A DNA stretch of 64,000 nt from NCBI GenBank assembly GCA_963781595.1, contig CAWAGG010000006.1, positions 1,054,001 to 1,118,000 of the forward strand, given 5' to 3'. This stretch comes from JBEDUK01 sp963781595. Its GTDB lineage: Bacteria > Actinomycetota > UBA4738. Each line of letters begins with the position of its first letter. Positions within the stretch are counted from its first letter, which is position 1. The position numbers and the translations under genes were made by a program. The notes below the pieces were generated by a model. The model saw only the letters and a program-made list of their open reading frames with translations, was not told the DNA's origin and ran no database searches. Positions 44,949 to 54,300 of the stretch are shown here, one piece after another.

Positions 44949-45383
44949 CTACCAGACCCGTAGGCGCGTGGGCGTGATCCGGATCGCGTGCGGGTAATCG
45001 GCGGCGAAGCCTTCGTTCGTCCAGCCGTACGAGTCGATGCGCGGTCCGTACTTCTCGACGTACTCGGGGACCTCGTTCGCCGGCGGCGCGTCGGCGACGA
45101 CCTCGGCGATGCCTTCGAAGATCACGTTGTCGCCGCCCACCCGGTTGCCTTCGAGGTGCAGGGATACCCTCGGGTTCGCCGCGATGTTCCGCAGCTTCTT
45201 CGCATCCGCCCTGCTGTAGACGAGGAACGAGTCTCCCTCCCAGAGGAACCAGACCGGCGTCGCCTGCGGCTGGCCGTCGTCACCCACGGTCGCGAGCCAG
45301 GCGATCAGGTCCGCACGCAGCCGCTCCTGCGCGTGCGCGTGCTTCGGGTCCGCGGTATCGAGCATCGTTGCCATCTCCCTCAT
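44949..45383 (-). CDS. PPOX-class F420-dependent split-barrel protein (Rv3369-like)
   Basis: 144 residues of the pyridoxamine-phosphate-oxidase-like fold: WLATVGDDGQPQATPVWFLWEGDSFLVYSRADAKKLRNI (residues ~29-67, pattern as in TIGR03667) and ANPRVSLHLEGN. Such proteins often bind F420 and reduce small compounds. The start is ambiguous among ATGs at 45383, 45374 and 45365; the last has AGGGAG at best distance. It lies four bases after the hutI stop on the same strand, so the two are probably co-transcribed. Confidence 0.85.
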   Translation of the reverse strand: MREMATMLDTADPKHAHAQERLRADLIAWLATVGDDGQPQATPVWFLWEGDSFLVYSRADAKKLRNIAANPRVSLHLEGNRVGGDNVIFEGIAEVVADAPPANEVPEYVEKYGPRIDSYGWTNEGFAADYPHAIRITPTRLRVW

Positions 45384-45387
45384 CCTC

Positions 45388-46674
45388 TCAGGTCGAGGGG
45401 CTCACCAACCGGCCCGAGAGCCAGACCTGCGAGACGGGATCGTGCCCGGGGCGGTACGGAACCATGGCTGGATCCTCGACGTCCAGCACGACGAAGTCCG
45501 CGCGCTTGCCCGGCTCGAGCGAACCGAGGCGGTCGTCCATGCCCAGGACGAACGCCGGGTTGAGGGTCGCGGCCGTGATCGCCGCGAGCGGAGCCAGCCG
45601 GTAGAGCGCCGACGAGACGGCCAGCACCTCGGGCATCGAACAACACGGCGACGTGCCGGGGTTGAAGTCGGTGGCGATCGCGATCGCGGCGCCGGCGGCA
45701 AGGAGGTCCTCGACCGGCGGCCGCTCGGCGTGGATGAACAGCGTCGAGACCGGCAGCAGGACCGCGATCGTGGTCCCGGAACCGAGCGCCGTCACGCCGT
45801 CCCGCCCGGCGTTGTTCAGATGGTCGGCGCTGCGTGCGCCGAGCCGCGCCGCCGCCTCCGCCGAGCGGGACGGTCCCAACTGGTCCGTGTGAGCGCGCAG
45901 CCGGAGCCCGTGCTCGTGCGCCGCGGCGGCGACCTGGCGCAGGTCGTCGACGGAGAACGCGATGTCCTCCACGTAGACGTCCACAGCGTCTGCGAGCCCC
46001 TCCGCCGTGGCGGCGGGGATCAGGTCGCGGCACACGGTCTCGACCCACGCGCTCCGCTCCCAACCGTCCGGCACGGCGTGGCACGCGAGGAGCGTCGTGC
46101 TCACGGTCTGCGGGACCCGCTCCGCAAGGGTTCGGGCCAGGCGGAGCTGGCGCAGCTCGGCGTCGACCGAGAGCCCATAGCCGGACTTCATCTCGAAAGC
46201 CGTCGTCCCGTGCGCGAGCATCTCGCGGGCGAGGGGCAGGCAGAAGTCGACGACCTCGTCGTCCGAGGCCGCCGCCAGGAGGCGCGCGCTCCGGAAGATC
46301 CCTCCGCCGCCCCCCTGCAGGTCCCGGTACGACTTGCCCGTGAGCCGGGCTTCGAACTCGTCCGCCCGCCAGCCGAAGAACGGCAGGTGCGTATGACAGT
46401 CGACGAACCCCGGCACGACCGCGCCGCGCGCGTGCACCTCCACGCCGTCGGCCGGGCGTTCGGCGTCTGGGAATCCCCACGCCGGTCCCGCGTAGGTCAG
46501 GACGCCGTCGCGCCACGCGAGCACGGCATCCTCGGTCACCTCGGGTCTCGCGAGATCGGTCGAACGCTTGGGCGCCGCCCCGGTCGCGGTCACGAGCCGG
46601 GGTGTGTGGAGCACCCCGCTGGACACGGGATCGTTCCGGTCGCGTTCGTCCGCCGCGCTCGGGTCGGTTCGCAT
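45388..46674 (-). CDS. hutI: Imidazolonepropionase
   Basis: 428 residues; third step of histidine degradation, opening imidazolone-5-propionate to formiminoglutamate. Metal-binding and family blocks are GFVDCHTHLPFFGWRADEF, GGGGIFRSAR, GTTAFEMKSGYGL, DVYVEDIAFS, RLRAHTDQLGPSRSAE, SADHLNNA and TDFNPGTSPCCSMPEVLAV. The start is ATG 46674; GTG 46626 would remove an extension before VLHTPRLV, where homologues usually begin. The formiminoglutamate-processing enzyme is not next to it. Confidence 0.93.
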   Translation of the reverse strand: MRTDPSAADERDRNDPVSSGVLHTPRLVTATGAAPKRSTDLARPEVTEDAVLAWRDGVLTYAGPAWGFPDAERPADGVEVHARGAVVPGFVDCHTHLPFFGWRADEFEARLTGKSYRDLQGGGGGIFRSARLLAAASDDEVVDFCLPLAREMLAHGTTAFEMKSGYGLSVDAELRQLRLARTLAERVPQTVSTTLLACHAVPDGWERSAWVETVCRDLIPAATAEGLADAVDVYVEDIAFSVDDLRQVAAAAHEHGLRLRAHTDQLGPSRSAEAAARLGARSADHLNNAGRDGVTALGSGTTIAVLLPVSTLFIHAERPPVEDLLAAGAAIAIATDFNPGTSPCCSMPEVLAVSSALYRLAPLAAITAATLNPAFVLGMDDRLGSLEPGKRADFVVLDVEDPAMVPYRPGHDPVSQVWLSGRLVSPST

Positions 46675-46702
46675 GGCGTCCGTGGCTAGACTCCTTTCGC
46701 CG

Positions 46703-46882
46703 ATGGGCGATGATGTCGGGGACGTGACCGTAGCAAGGCTGCACGCGGAGCAACCACGTTTCGACTGGGTCGGCGCATACTGGCTCGAGGGTGACGAACC
46801 GGTCCTCGCGCCGACCGTCCAGGCCGCGGCGGCGGAGATCGCCGCCTCGTTCGAATCCGCAGCCCCGTCGGCCGCCGGCTGA
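46703..46882 (+). CDS. Small GAF-like fragment protein
   Basis: 59 residues from ATG 46703. VARLHAEQPRFDWVGAYWLEGDEPVLAP resembles the first strand and helix of GAF domains (compare W-G-Y-L-EGDELVLGP), but the rest of the domain is absent; an alanine-rich tail follows. TAGACT lies ten bases before the ATG, so it may be leaderless. It diverges from hutI and precedes the SRPBCC gene by 13 bases. It could be a relic or a genuine mini-protein. Confidence 0.45.
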   Translation: MGDDVGDVTVARLHAEQPRFDWVGAYWLEGDEPVLAPTVQAAAAEIAASFESAAPSAAG

Positions 46883-46895
46883 CCGGATCGACGAG

Positions 46896-47336
46896 GTGCG
46901 GATCGTCGAAGCCGCGGTCTTCGGCTCGACACCCCAGCGGACGTGGGAGGTGCTGTCCGACTGGGAGCGCCAGGCGTCGTGGATGCCGGACGTCGCGTGG
47001 ATCCGCGTCCGCGGAGCGGATCGCGGGGAGGGCGCGATCCTGGAGGTTCGAACCAGGGTCTTCGGGATCCCCACCCTGACCGACGAGGTGGCCGTTACGG
47101 CCTGGGACCCGCCACGACGGCTCGCGGTGGAGCACCGCGGTCCGGTGAAGGGCTCCGGTGGATGGAGGCTCGAACCGTTCGGCGCCGGCACGCGGTTCAC
47201 ATGGACGGAGGAACTCCGGTTGCCGTTCGGACCGCTCGGCGAGCTCGCGCTGCGTGCGTACGGACCGGTGCAGCGCGCGTTGCTTCGTCGCTCGATCCGG
47301 AACCTCAGGGCGCTCTGCGAAGCGCCGTCAAGATAG
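46896..47336 (+). CDS. SRPBCC-family (START-like) protein
   Basis: 146 residues from GTG 46896. The polyketide-cyclase/START-like pattern is visible: an initial strand RIVEAAVFGSTPQRTWEVLSDWERQASWMPDV, central EVRTRVFGIPTL, then WDPPRRLAVEHRGP and GTRFTWTEELRLPFG. A hydrophobic ligand is expected; none can be named. A second member follows at 47398. Confidence 0.8.
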   Translation: MRIVEAAVFGSTPQRTWEVLSDWERQASWMPDVAWIRVRGADRGEGAILEVRTRVFGIPTLTDEVAVTAWDPPRRLAVEHRGPVKGSGGWRLEPFGAGTRFTWTEELRLPFGPLGELALRAYGPVQRALLRRSIRNLRALCEAPSR

Positions 47337-47397
47337 TAAAGCCAGCTTACGGGATGCCGCCCGCGAAGGGCTCGTGCGCCTGGGATACCCTGAGGTC

Positions 47398-47955
47398 GTG
47401 CTGATCGACCGCCACATGCCGGAGTTCGACGTGTTCGAACGTCACGCGATCGTCGTCGACGCCCCGGCGGACGCGACCTATGCCGCGGCTCGGGACGTCG
47501 ACCTGGCGGGCTCGGCGGTCGTGAAGACGCTGTTCGCGGTCAGGGCGGTGCCCGCGACCGTCCGGCACCCGCGAACGGCCATGCGGCGCGCAGGTCGGTC
47601 GATGTACCTGGACGACCTGGCGCGCAGAGGGTTCGTCTGGCTGGAGGACGCGCCGCCGCACGAGCTCGTGCTCGGCGTGGTCGGCGCCTTCTGGCGGCCG
47701 CGCGCCAGCATCCGTCGCGTCGCGGCCGATGAGTTCGACGCGTTCGACGAACCCGGCTACGCGAAGGCCGTCTGGAACTTCCGGGTGATCGCGGACGGCG
47801 ACGCACGGTCGTTCCTCTCGACGGAGACCCGGGTGCTCGTGCCCGACGAGGCGTCGCGGAAGAAGTTCGTCCTGTACTGGGCGATGGTCGGGCCGTTCAG
47901 CGCGCGGATCCGGACGCGAGCGCTCGCGCAGATCGCGGCCCGAGCATCGCCCTGA
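47398..47955 (+). CDS. SRPBCC-family-like protein (second)
   Basis: 185 residues from GTG 47398 (ATG 47416 is an alternative). MPEFDVFERHAIVVDAPAD, AAARDVDLAGSAVVKTLFAVRAVP, GFVWLEDAPPHELVLGVVGAFWRP and the late YWAMVGPFSARIRTRAL match a group of actinobacterial START-like proteins of unknown function. It lies 61 bases after the other SRPBCC gene, on the same strand, and converges on a cyclase-ATPase gene. Confidence 0.72.
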   Translation: MLIDRHMPEFDVFERHAIVVDAPADATYAAARDVDLAGSAVVKTLFAVRAVPATVRHPRTAMRRAGRSMYLDDLARRGFVWLEDAPPHELVLGVVGAFWRPRASIRRVAADEFDAFDEPGYAKAVWNFRVIADGDARSFLSTETRVLVPDEASRKKFVLYWAMVGPFSARIRTRALAQIAARASP

Positions 47956-47961
47956 GCGCCG

Positions 47962-50900
47962 TCAGCCGTCCTCGTTCCGGTCGATGGCCGCGTCGACTTC
48001 CGCGACGTAGCGACCAGCGCCGCAGGCGGCCAGCAGCCCCCTCGCCGCCTCGAGGGAGGGGAGTGGATCCTCGCCCAGATCGCGCAGCGCCCGGGCAAGG
48101 TCGATAGAGCAGCGACCCTGGTCGATCGGCTGTCGGCGCAGCGTGAACCCAGCCACCGCCTCGCGGAGCGCGCCCACGGCGGCCTCGGGGTCATCGGACA
48201 GGACCCCTTCGGCCCACCGCGCGAAGGGCCTGGCAGCGGCGCGATCGTCCGCGAGGTGGCGCAGGCGCCCGGCGACCTCGACGGCGTCGCCTGCCCGACC
48301 GGCCGCGAGCGCGGCTCGGACGGCCTCGATCAGGAGGTATTCGAGTTCGACCCCCGCCTCGAACGAGGTGAAGACGCCCTCGGCGGCGCCGTCGACGAGG
48401 ACCTGCGTCGCACGCTCGGCTTCGCCGAGGGCCGAGGCGATCGCTCCCTCGACGATCGGTCGGCGGACGGATGGGAACGTGGTCTTCGCGGCGCCTTCGG
48501 CTCCGAGCCGCGCCGCGTCGTCGATGTCCCCCCGCACCGATGCCACCCATGCCTGCATCAGCAGGATCGGCCCCTCGAACGGCAGGTCGTTGCGCCGGGC
48601 GATCTCGAGCTGTTCGCGAAGCGCTTCCTCCGCCCGGTCGAGCCGGCCGCGCTGGAAGGAGAACCACGCGACGCTGTCGAGCGTGCGTTCGAGCCTGAGC
48701 TCTCGACCTCCCTTGCGGCCGAGGTCGGCGGCGTCCGCGATCAGCGCGTCGACGCGATCGGGCTCGGGGACCTCCTGGTGGCTGTTCAGCGCGTCCGCGA
48801 GGAGCCCGAACGCCATCAGCTCGGCTTCGACATCGCCCAGCTCGCGCGAGAGCGTCTCGGCCTCTTCGAGGACGGGGATCCCCTCGAGCGCCCGCCCCGA
48901 GTTGACCAGGATCGTGCCGAGGAAGGTGAGCCCCTGCGCGAGCGTCGCCCGGTCGCTCGCCGCGCGCGCCATCTCGACGCCGCGCCGACAGGCCGCCGAT
49001 CCATCCTGCCCGCGGAGGAACGCGATCGACGCGCCCTGAACCACGAGCGCGAACGCCAGGTCCGGGCCGTCGCCGAACGGCTCGAGCCTGGCCACGGCGC
49101 GGTCGATCACGTCCATCAGCTCGTCGCCACGGCCCGCGTACCAACCGGCGAACACGGACTTGGCCTCGAGGCGTCCCAGGTCCGCCTCGGCGCCCTCGAC
49201 CAGACGGAGGGTCGCCGCCTCCCGGTACGCCTCGTCCGCCCCCGCGAGCTTGCCTGCCGGGAAGCGGATATCGCCGAGCCGCTCGAGGAGCGCCGCCAGC
49301 TCGGCCTGCGGCGCAGGCAGGCCGCGGGCGGCGTCCACGGCATGCTCGTACCAGCGGATCGCCTCGGTCAGGTCCTTCACCCGCTCGGCGCGATCGCCGG
49401 CCGTGACCGCCCACCGGAGCGTCGCCCGATCGGCAGCGTCACGCCGCGGGCTAGTCTCGCCCAGCTCCGCGAGGTACCGGCACGCCTCGACGTGATGGGT
49501 CGCGATCAACTCCGCGAACTCCTCCGCGCGGCTGCCGGTCGTGCGTTCGGCCCAGTCGGCCACGTGAGCGTGCTTCCCGGCTCGTTCGCCCTTCGGGAGC
49601 GATCCGTACGCCACGTCACGGATCAGCGCGTGCCGGAAGCCGAACTCCACGTCGCCGGCGAACGCCGCGGGCTCGCGCGGCACCACGAGCTCCTTGACCC
49701 GGAGGCGGCCGACCAGGGCGCGCACGGCGTCGGCTTCCTGCCCGGAGAGCGATGCGACGGCACCGACCCAGAACGCGCGACCGATCACGGAGGCGTCCTG
49801 CAGGATCCGCTTCTCCTCCGCTGGAAGCCCGTCGACCCGGGATGCGATCACGCCCTGGACGGACCGTGGGAGCTCGACCCGCGAGGCGGCGACGGCTAAC
49901 TCCCAAGACCCGGTCCCGCTGGCCCGCAGGCCGCCCTGGTCGATCAACGCTCGCACGATCTCCTCGGTGAACAGCGGGTTGCCCTCGGTGCGATCGAGCA
50001 CGAGCGCCCGAAGTTCGTCGGGTGCGTGGCCGCCGAGGAGGCCATCCAGCATCTCGGCGCTCTGCTCGCTCGTCAACGGGTCGACGTACGCCGCCGCGTA
50101 GTTGCGCTTCCCCCCGCCCCACCGGGGATGCGATTCGAGCAACTCCGGCCGCGCCAGCGTCAGCGCGAGGATCGGCCCCTGCCCCCAGTCCGCGAGGTAG
50201 TCGAGGAAGTCCAGGAGACCGTCATCGGCCCAGTGGATGTCCTCAAGGAGCAGGACCAGCGGTCGGCGGTCGGCGTCGCGTTCGAGCGTGCGCCGCCACG
50301 CGTCGAACAGATCCTCCCTGCTGAACGCCCGCTCCGGCGCGCGGCCCGTGAGCGCCAGGAGGTGCGGCGCGAACGTTCCGTCGCCGAACAGCGTCGTGAC
50401 GGCGGCCTCCACCTTCGCCGTGGCGACCTCCGCTGGATCGTCGTCGCGCAGACCGAACCGTTCCTTCATCGCGTCCGCGAACGCCGAATACGAGACGTTC
50501 CCGTAGGGGAGGCACCGTCCGCGCATCCATGCGGGCGGCTGCGGGAGTCCGTCGACGTACTTCAGCAGCTCCCAGGCGAGGCGGGACTTCCCGACGCCCG
50601 CCGGTCCAATCACCGTCATCAGCGCCGGCCTGCCGGTCGAGGCGACCCGGTGGAACGCCTGCTTCAGGCCAGCGAGCTCCTCGTCACGGCCAGCGAGTGG
50701 GGCCTCCAGGCCGAGCCGGCGCTCACCCTGGATCGTCCGGACGCCGGTCGCCACCCATGCCGGAAGCGCTTCGGACTTGCCCCTCAGCGTGAGCGGCGGA
50801 AGCTCGCGGTACTCGATCGTGCCGTTCGTGGCCGCGTACACAGCGGGACCGACGACGACGCTCCCGGGCTCCGCGTTGGTCTGGAGGCGGGCGGCGGTGT

Positions 50901-51396
50901 TCGCCGCGTCGCCCGTGACCATCCGGTCGGGCAGGTCCGGGGTGCGTTCGAGGTTCACCATCACCTCGCCGGCCTCGACACCGATCCGCAGGTCGAGCGC
51001 CTGGCGTCGTGTGTCGAAGGCCTCCCGGTTCAGCGCCGCCAGCGCCGCCTGCATCTCGAGAGCCGCCCGGACCGCGCGCTCCGGGTCGTCCTCGTGGGCC
51101 GACGGGACGCCGAACAGCGCCAGGATCGCGTCACCCATGATCTTGTCGACGGTCCCACCGAAGCGTTCGATCTCCTGCGACAGGCGGGAAAAGGTCCCGG
51201 AGATCAGCGCCTGCACGACCTCCGGGTCCTCGCGCTCTCCGAGGGCCGTCGAGCCGACCACGTCGGCGAACAGCAGCGCAACGAACTTCCGCTCGCGCCG
51301 GACGTCGGGAGCCGATCCGAGGGCGCTAGCACACGACATGCAGAAACGCGCCTGTTCCGGGTTCTCGGCGCCGCACGCGCGGCAGGTGGTCGTCAC
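47962..51396 (-). CDS. Class III nucleotidyl cyclase - AAA ATPase - TPR regulator (copy 3)
   Basis: 1144 residues. A zinc ribbon (CRACGAENPE, CMSCASAL), a cyclase domain with LFADVVGSTALGERED, VDKIMGDAILALFG and DAANTAARLQ, an NTPase with Walker A GPAGVGKSRL and Walker B LLEDIHWADDGLLDFLDYL, then alpha-helical repeats. The start is a GTG overlapping the stop of the upstream copy (GTGA), so the two are translationally coupled. It is much closer to its upstream neighbour than to the copy at 38.9 kb, suggesting a tandem duplication. The domains imply a cyclic-nucleotide or signal-transduction role; catalysis is inferred from retained residues. Confidence 0.9.
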   Translation of the reverse strand: MTTTCRACGAENPEQARFCMSCASALGSAPDVRRERKFVALLFADVVGSTALGEREDPEVVQALISGTFSRLSQEIERFGGTVDKIMGDAILALFGVPSAHEDDPERAVRAALEMQAALAALNREAFDTRRQALDLRIGVEAGEVMVNLERTPDLPDRMVTGDAANTAARLQTNAEPGSVVVGPAVYAATNGTIEYRELPPLTLRGKSEALPAWVATGVRTIQGERRLGLEAPLAGRDEELAGLKQAFHRVASTGRPALMTVIGPAGVGKSRLAWELLKYVDGLPQPPAWMRGRCLPYGNVSYSAFADAMKERFGLRDDDPAEVATAKVEAAVTTLFGDGTFAPHLLALTGRAPERAFSREDLFDAWRRTLERDADRRPLVLLLEDIHWADDGLLDFLDYLADWGQGPILALTLARPELLESHPRWGGGKRNYAAAYVDPLTSEQSAEMLDGLLGGHAPDELRALVLDRTEGNPLFTEEIVRALIDQGGLRASGTGSWELAVAASRVELPRSVQGVIASRVDGLPAEEKRILQDASVIGRAFWVGAVASLSGQEADAVRALVGRLRVKELVVPREPAAFAGDVEFGFRHALIRDVAYGSLPKGERAGKHAHVADWAERTTGSRAEEFAELIATHHVEACRYLAELGETSPRRDAADRATLRWAVTAGDRAERVKDLTEAIRWYEHAVDAARGLPAPQAELAALLERLGDIRFPAGKLAGADEAYREAATLRLVEGAEADLGRLEAKSVFAGWYAGRGDELMDVIDRAVARLEPFGDGPDLAFALVVQGASIAFLRGQDGSAACRRGVEMARAASDRATLAQGLTFLGTILVNSGRALEGIPVLEEAETLSRELGDVEAELMAFGLLADALNSHQEVPEPDRVDALIADAADLGRKGGRELRLERTLDSVAWFSFQRGRLDRAEEALREQLEIARRNDLPFEGPILLMQAWVASVRGDIDDAARLGAEGAAKTTFPSVRRPIVEGAIASALGEAERATQVLVDGAAEGVFTSFEAGVELEYLLIEAVRAALAAGRAGDAVEVAGRLRHLADDRAAARPFARWAEGVLSDDPEAAVGALREAVAGFTLRRQPIDQGRCSIDLARALRDLGEDPLPSLEAARGLLAACGAGRYVAEVDAAIDRNEDG

Positions 51397-54300
51397 TCGA
51401 TGGAGGGCGATCGGGGGGCAACGCCCTCGCGGGCGTTGCCCGCGTTCGCGTCCACGAGGTAGAGCGCCGCGCCGCAGTCAGTCAGGAGCCTCCGGGCGCG
51501 TTCGACCGTCGGCGCCGGATCATCCCCCAGCGCGCGTTGGACCTCCGCCAGGGCGAGCAGCACGCGGGCCTCGTCGATCGGCTGCTGTCGTTCGGTGAAC
51601 CCCGCGATCGATCGGTCGAACGCCGCGCGAGCCTCGGCGGGATCCGTTGCGACGAGACCCTCGGCCCAGAGCGCGACCGGCTCGACCGGGGCGCGCAGGT
51701 CGGCGATCCGCCGGATCCGTTCGGCCAGCGGCCGGGCCTCGTCGATCCTGCCCAGCTCGGTGAGCACGACCACCGCTTCGACGAACAGCCGCTCCCACAG
51801 GTCCAGCGCGGGGCCCGCGGGGGCACCCGCGGCGACGGTCGTCAGGATGTCGGCCGCCCGCTCGATGTCGCCGTGGGCCTTCGCCAACCCCGCCTCGACG
51901 ATGGGGCCGACCAGCTTGCCGAACGTGGCCACGACGAGCGGACCGGCCTCGGCCAGGACGGCTTCTGCCCGATCGAGGTCGCCGCGCACCAGCGCGACCC
52001 AAGCCAGACGCCTGGTCGCCTCGGCGACGAACCCCTCTGCGCCGGCGCCCGCCCACTCCTGGGTGGTCCGCAGGTATCCTTCGGCGTCGTCGAGCCGGCC
52101 GTGCACCATCGCGAAGATCGCGGCGCCGTCCAGCGTGTACAGCGCGTCGCCGTACCGGCCCGACTTCCGAGCCAGGTCGAGCGATTCGGCCATCATGGCG
52201 TCCACCCGGGGGAGGTCCAGGTGCGGGGCGCCGTCGTGCAGGACGATGGCCGTCATGCCCTTCGCCCGGAGGAACACGGCGACGTCGCCCGTCTGCCTCG
52301 CCAACGAGTCGAGCTCGTCGACGAAGACCTCCGCCTCCTCCCAGCGACCGACGAATGCGAGCTCCATCGTCAGGAAGACCTGCGCCAGCGAGATCGTGTG
52401 GATCACGTGGCGCCCCGCCCCCGGCTCCGCGGCGCGCGCCATCGCCAGTGCCCGCCGCAGGTGGGGCTCGGCGGCTTCGAGCTGCTCGTTGATCGCCACG
52501 CCGATGCTCATGAACGTCAGCACGAACGCCAGGTCCGGGCCGTCGCCGAGAGGCTCCAGGAGCGCGAATGCCTGCGCCATCAGGCCCATCGCTTCCGCGT
52601 CGCGACCGTTCTGGAACGCGATCGTGCCGAGGAGGGTCATCAGCCGGCCGGCATCGGCCTCGTTGCCGGCCGCCTCCTGGAGCGCGAGTGCCTCCCTGCA
52701 GTTCGTCTCGCACTCGGCCACCAGTCCGGCGCTCGCCTGGGTCCAGCCGAGGGTCTCCAGCAGCTCGGCGAGGTCCCCCGGGGGGAGGCCGAGCGTGCGG
52801 CCCGCTTCGACGGCGGTCGAGTACCAACGGACCGCCTCCGACGTCTCCTTCAGCCCTTCGGCGCGTTCGGCCGCAACGCGCGCCCACCGCAGGGTGGCTC
52901 GGTCCGCCTCCTCGCGCTCGGCGGCGGTTCCGCTCATCTCGATCAGGAGTCGGCGGCGCTCCGCGTGATGCGTGGCGAGGGGTTCGGCGAACTCTTCCTC
53001 GCGTCCGGCGGCGACGTCCTCGATCCACGCGGCGACGCGACCGTGCTTCACCGCGCGATCCGCCTTCGGCAGCGACTCGTACGCCACGTCGCGGATCAGC
53101 ACGTGGCGGAACCCGAACTCGGGATCGCCGGCGAACGCCGACGGCTCGCGGGGGACGAGGAGCTCCTTCACCCGGAGCCGGCCGAGGAGGCCCCGGGCGG
53201 CCTCGCGGTCCGCGCCGGTGAGGTGCATCAGCGCGCCGAGCCAGAAGAAGCGACCGATGACGGCCGCGTCCTGGAGCGCCCGCTTCTCCTCGTTCGGCAG
53301 GCCGTCGAGGCGGGAGGCGATCACGCCCTGCACGGACCTGGGGAGCTCGACGTCGTCGATCGACGCCGCCAGCTCCCACGTCTCGGCCTGTTGCGCACGC
53401 AGGATCCCACGGTCGATCAGCGACCGGACGATCTCCTCGGTGAACAGCGGGTTGCCCTCGCTGCGCTCAAGGACCAGGCGCCGGAGGTCGTCGGGGGCCG
53501 CGGCGCCGAGCAGCGCCGTGAGCATCTCCTCGTTCTGCTCCTCGGTCAGCGGGTCGATGTAGAGGTTGGCGTGGTTCCGCTTCCCACCGCCCCACCCCGG
53601 GCGTACGTCGAGCAGCTCCGGGCGGGCCAGGGTCAATACCAGGATCGTCCCCTGTCCCCAGTCGGCGAGGTGATCGAGGAAGTCGAGCAGGCCCTCATCG
53701 GCCCAGTGGATGTCCTCGAGCAGCAGCACCAGCGGCCGTCGTTCGGCGTCGCGTTCGAGGAACCGGCGCCACGCATCGAACAGGTCCTCGCGGAGGAACG
53801 CCCGGTCGGCGCTGCCCCCGACGAGCGCGTCGATCTCGTCGACGAACGTCGGCTCGCCGAACACCTCCGCCGTCGCCGCCTCCACCTTCGCGCGGACCGA
53901 TCCCGGCGGGTCGTCCTCGCGGACGTCGCACCGGGCCCGCATCGCCTCGCGGAGGGCGGAGTACGACCGGTTCCCGTACGCGAAGCACCGGCCGCGCATC
54001 CAGCTCGGCGGGACCGGAAGCCCGTCGACGAACTTCGACAGCTCCCAGGCGAGCCGGGACTTCCCGACCCCCGCCGGCCCGATCACCGTCAACATCGACG
54101 GACGGCCCGTGGTTGCGGCGCGTTGGTACGCCTGCTTGAGCGAAGCGAGCTCGTCGTCGCGCCCGACCAGCACGGCCTCGAGGCCGAGGCGCACTCGTTC
54201 GCCGTGACGCGTGGTGACGGCGACGGCGACCCACGCCGGCAACGCTTCGGACTTCCCCTTGAGCACGAGCGGCGGCAGTTCGCGGTACTCGATCACGTCG

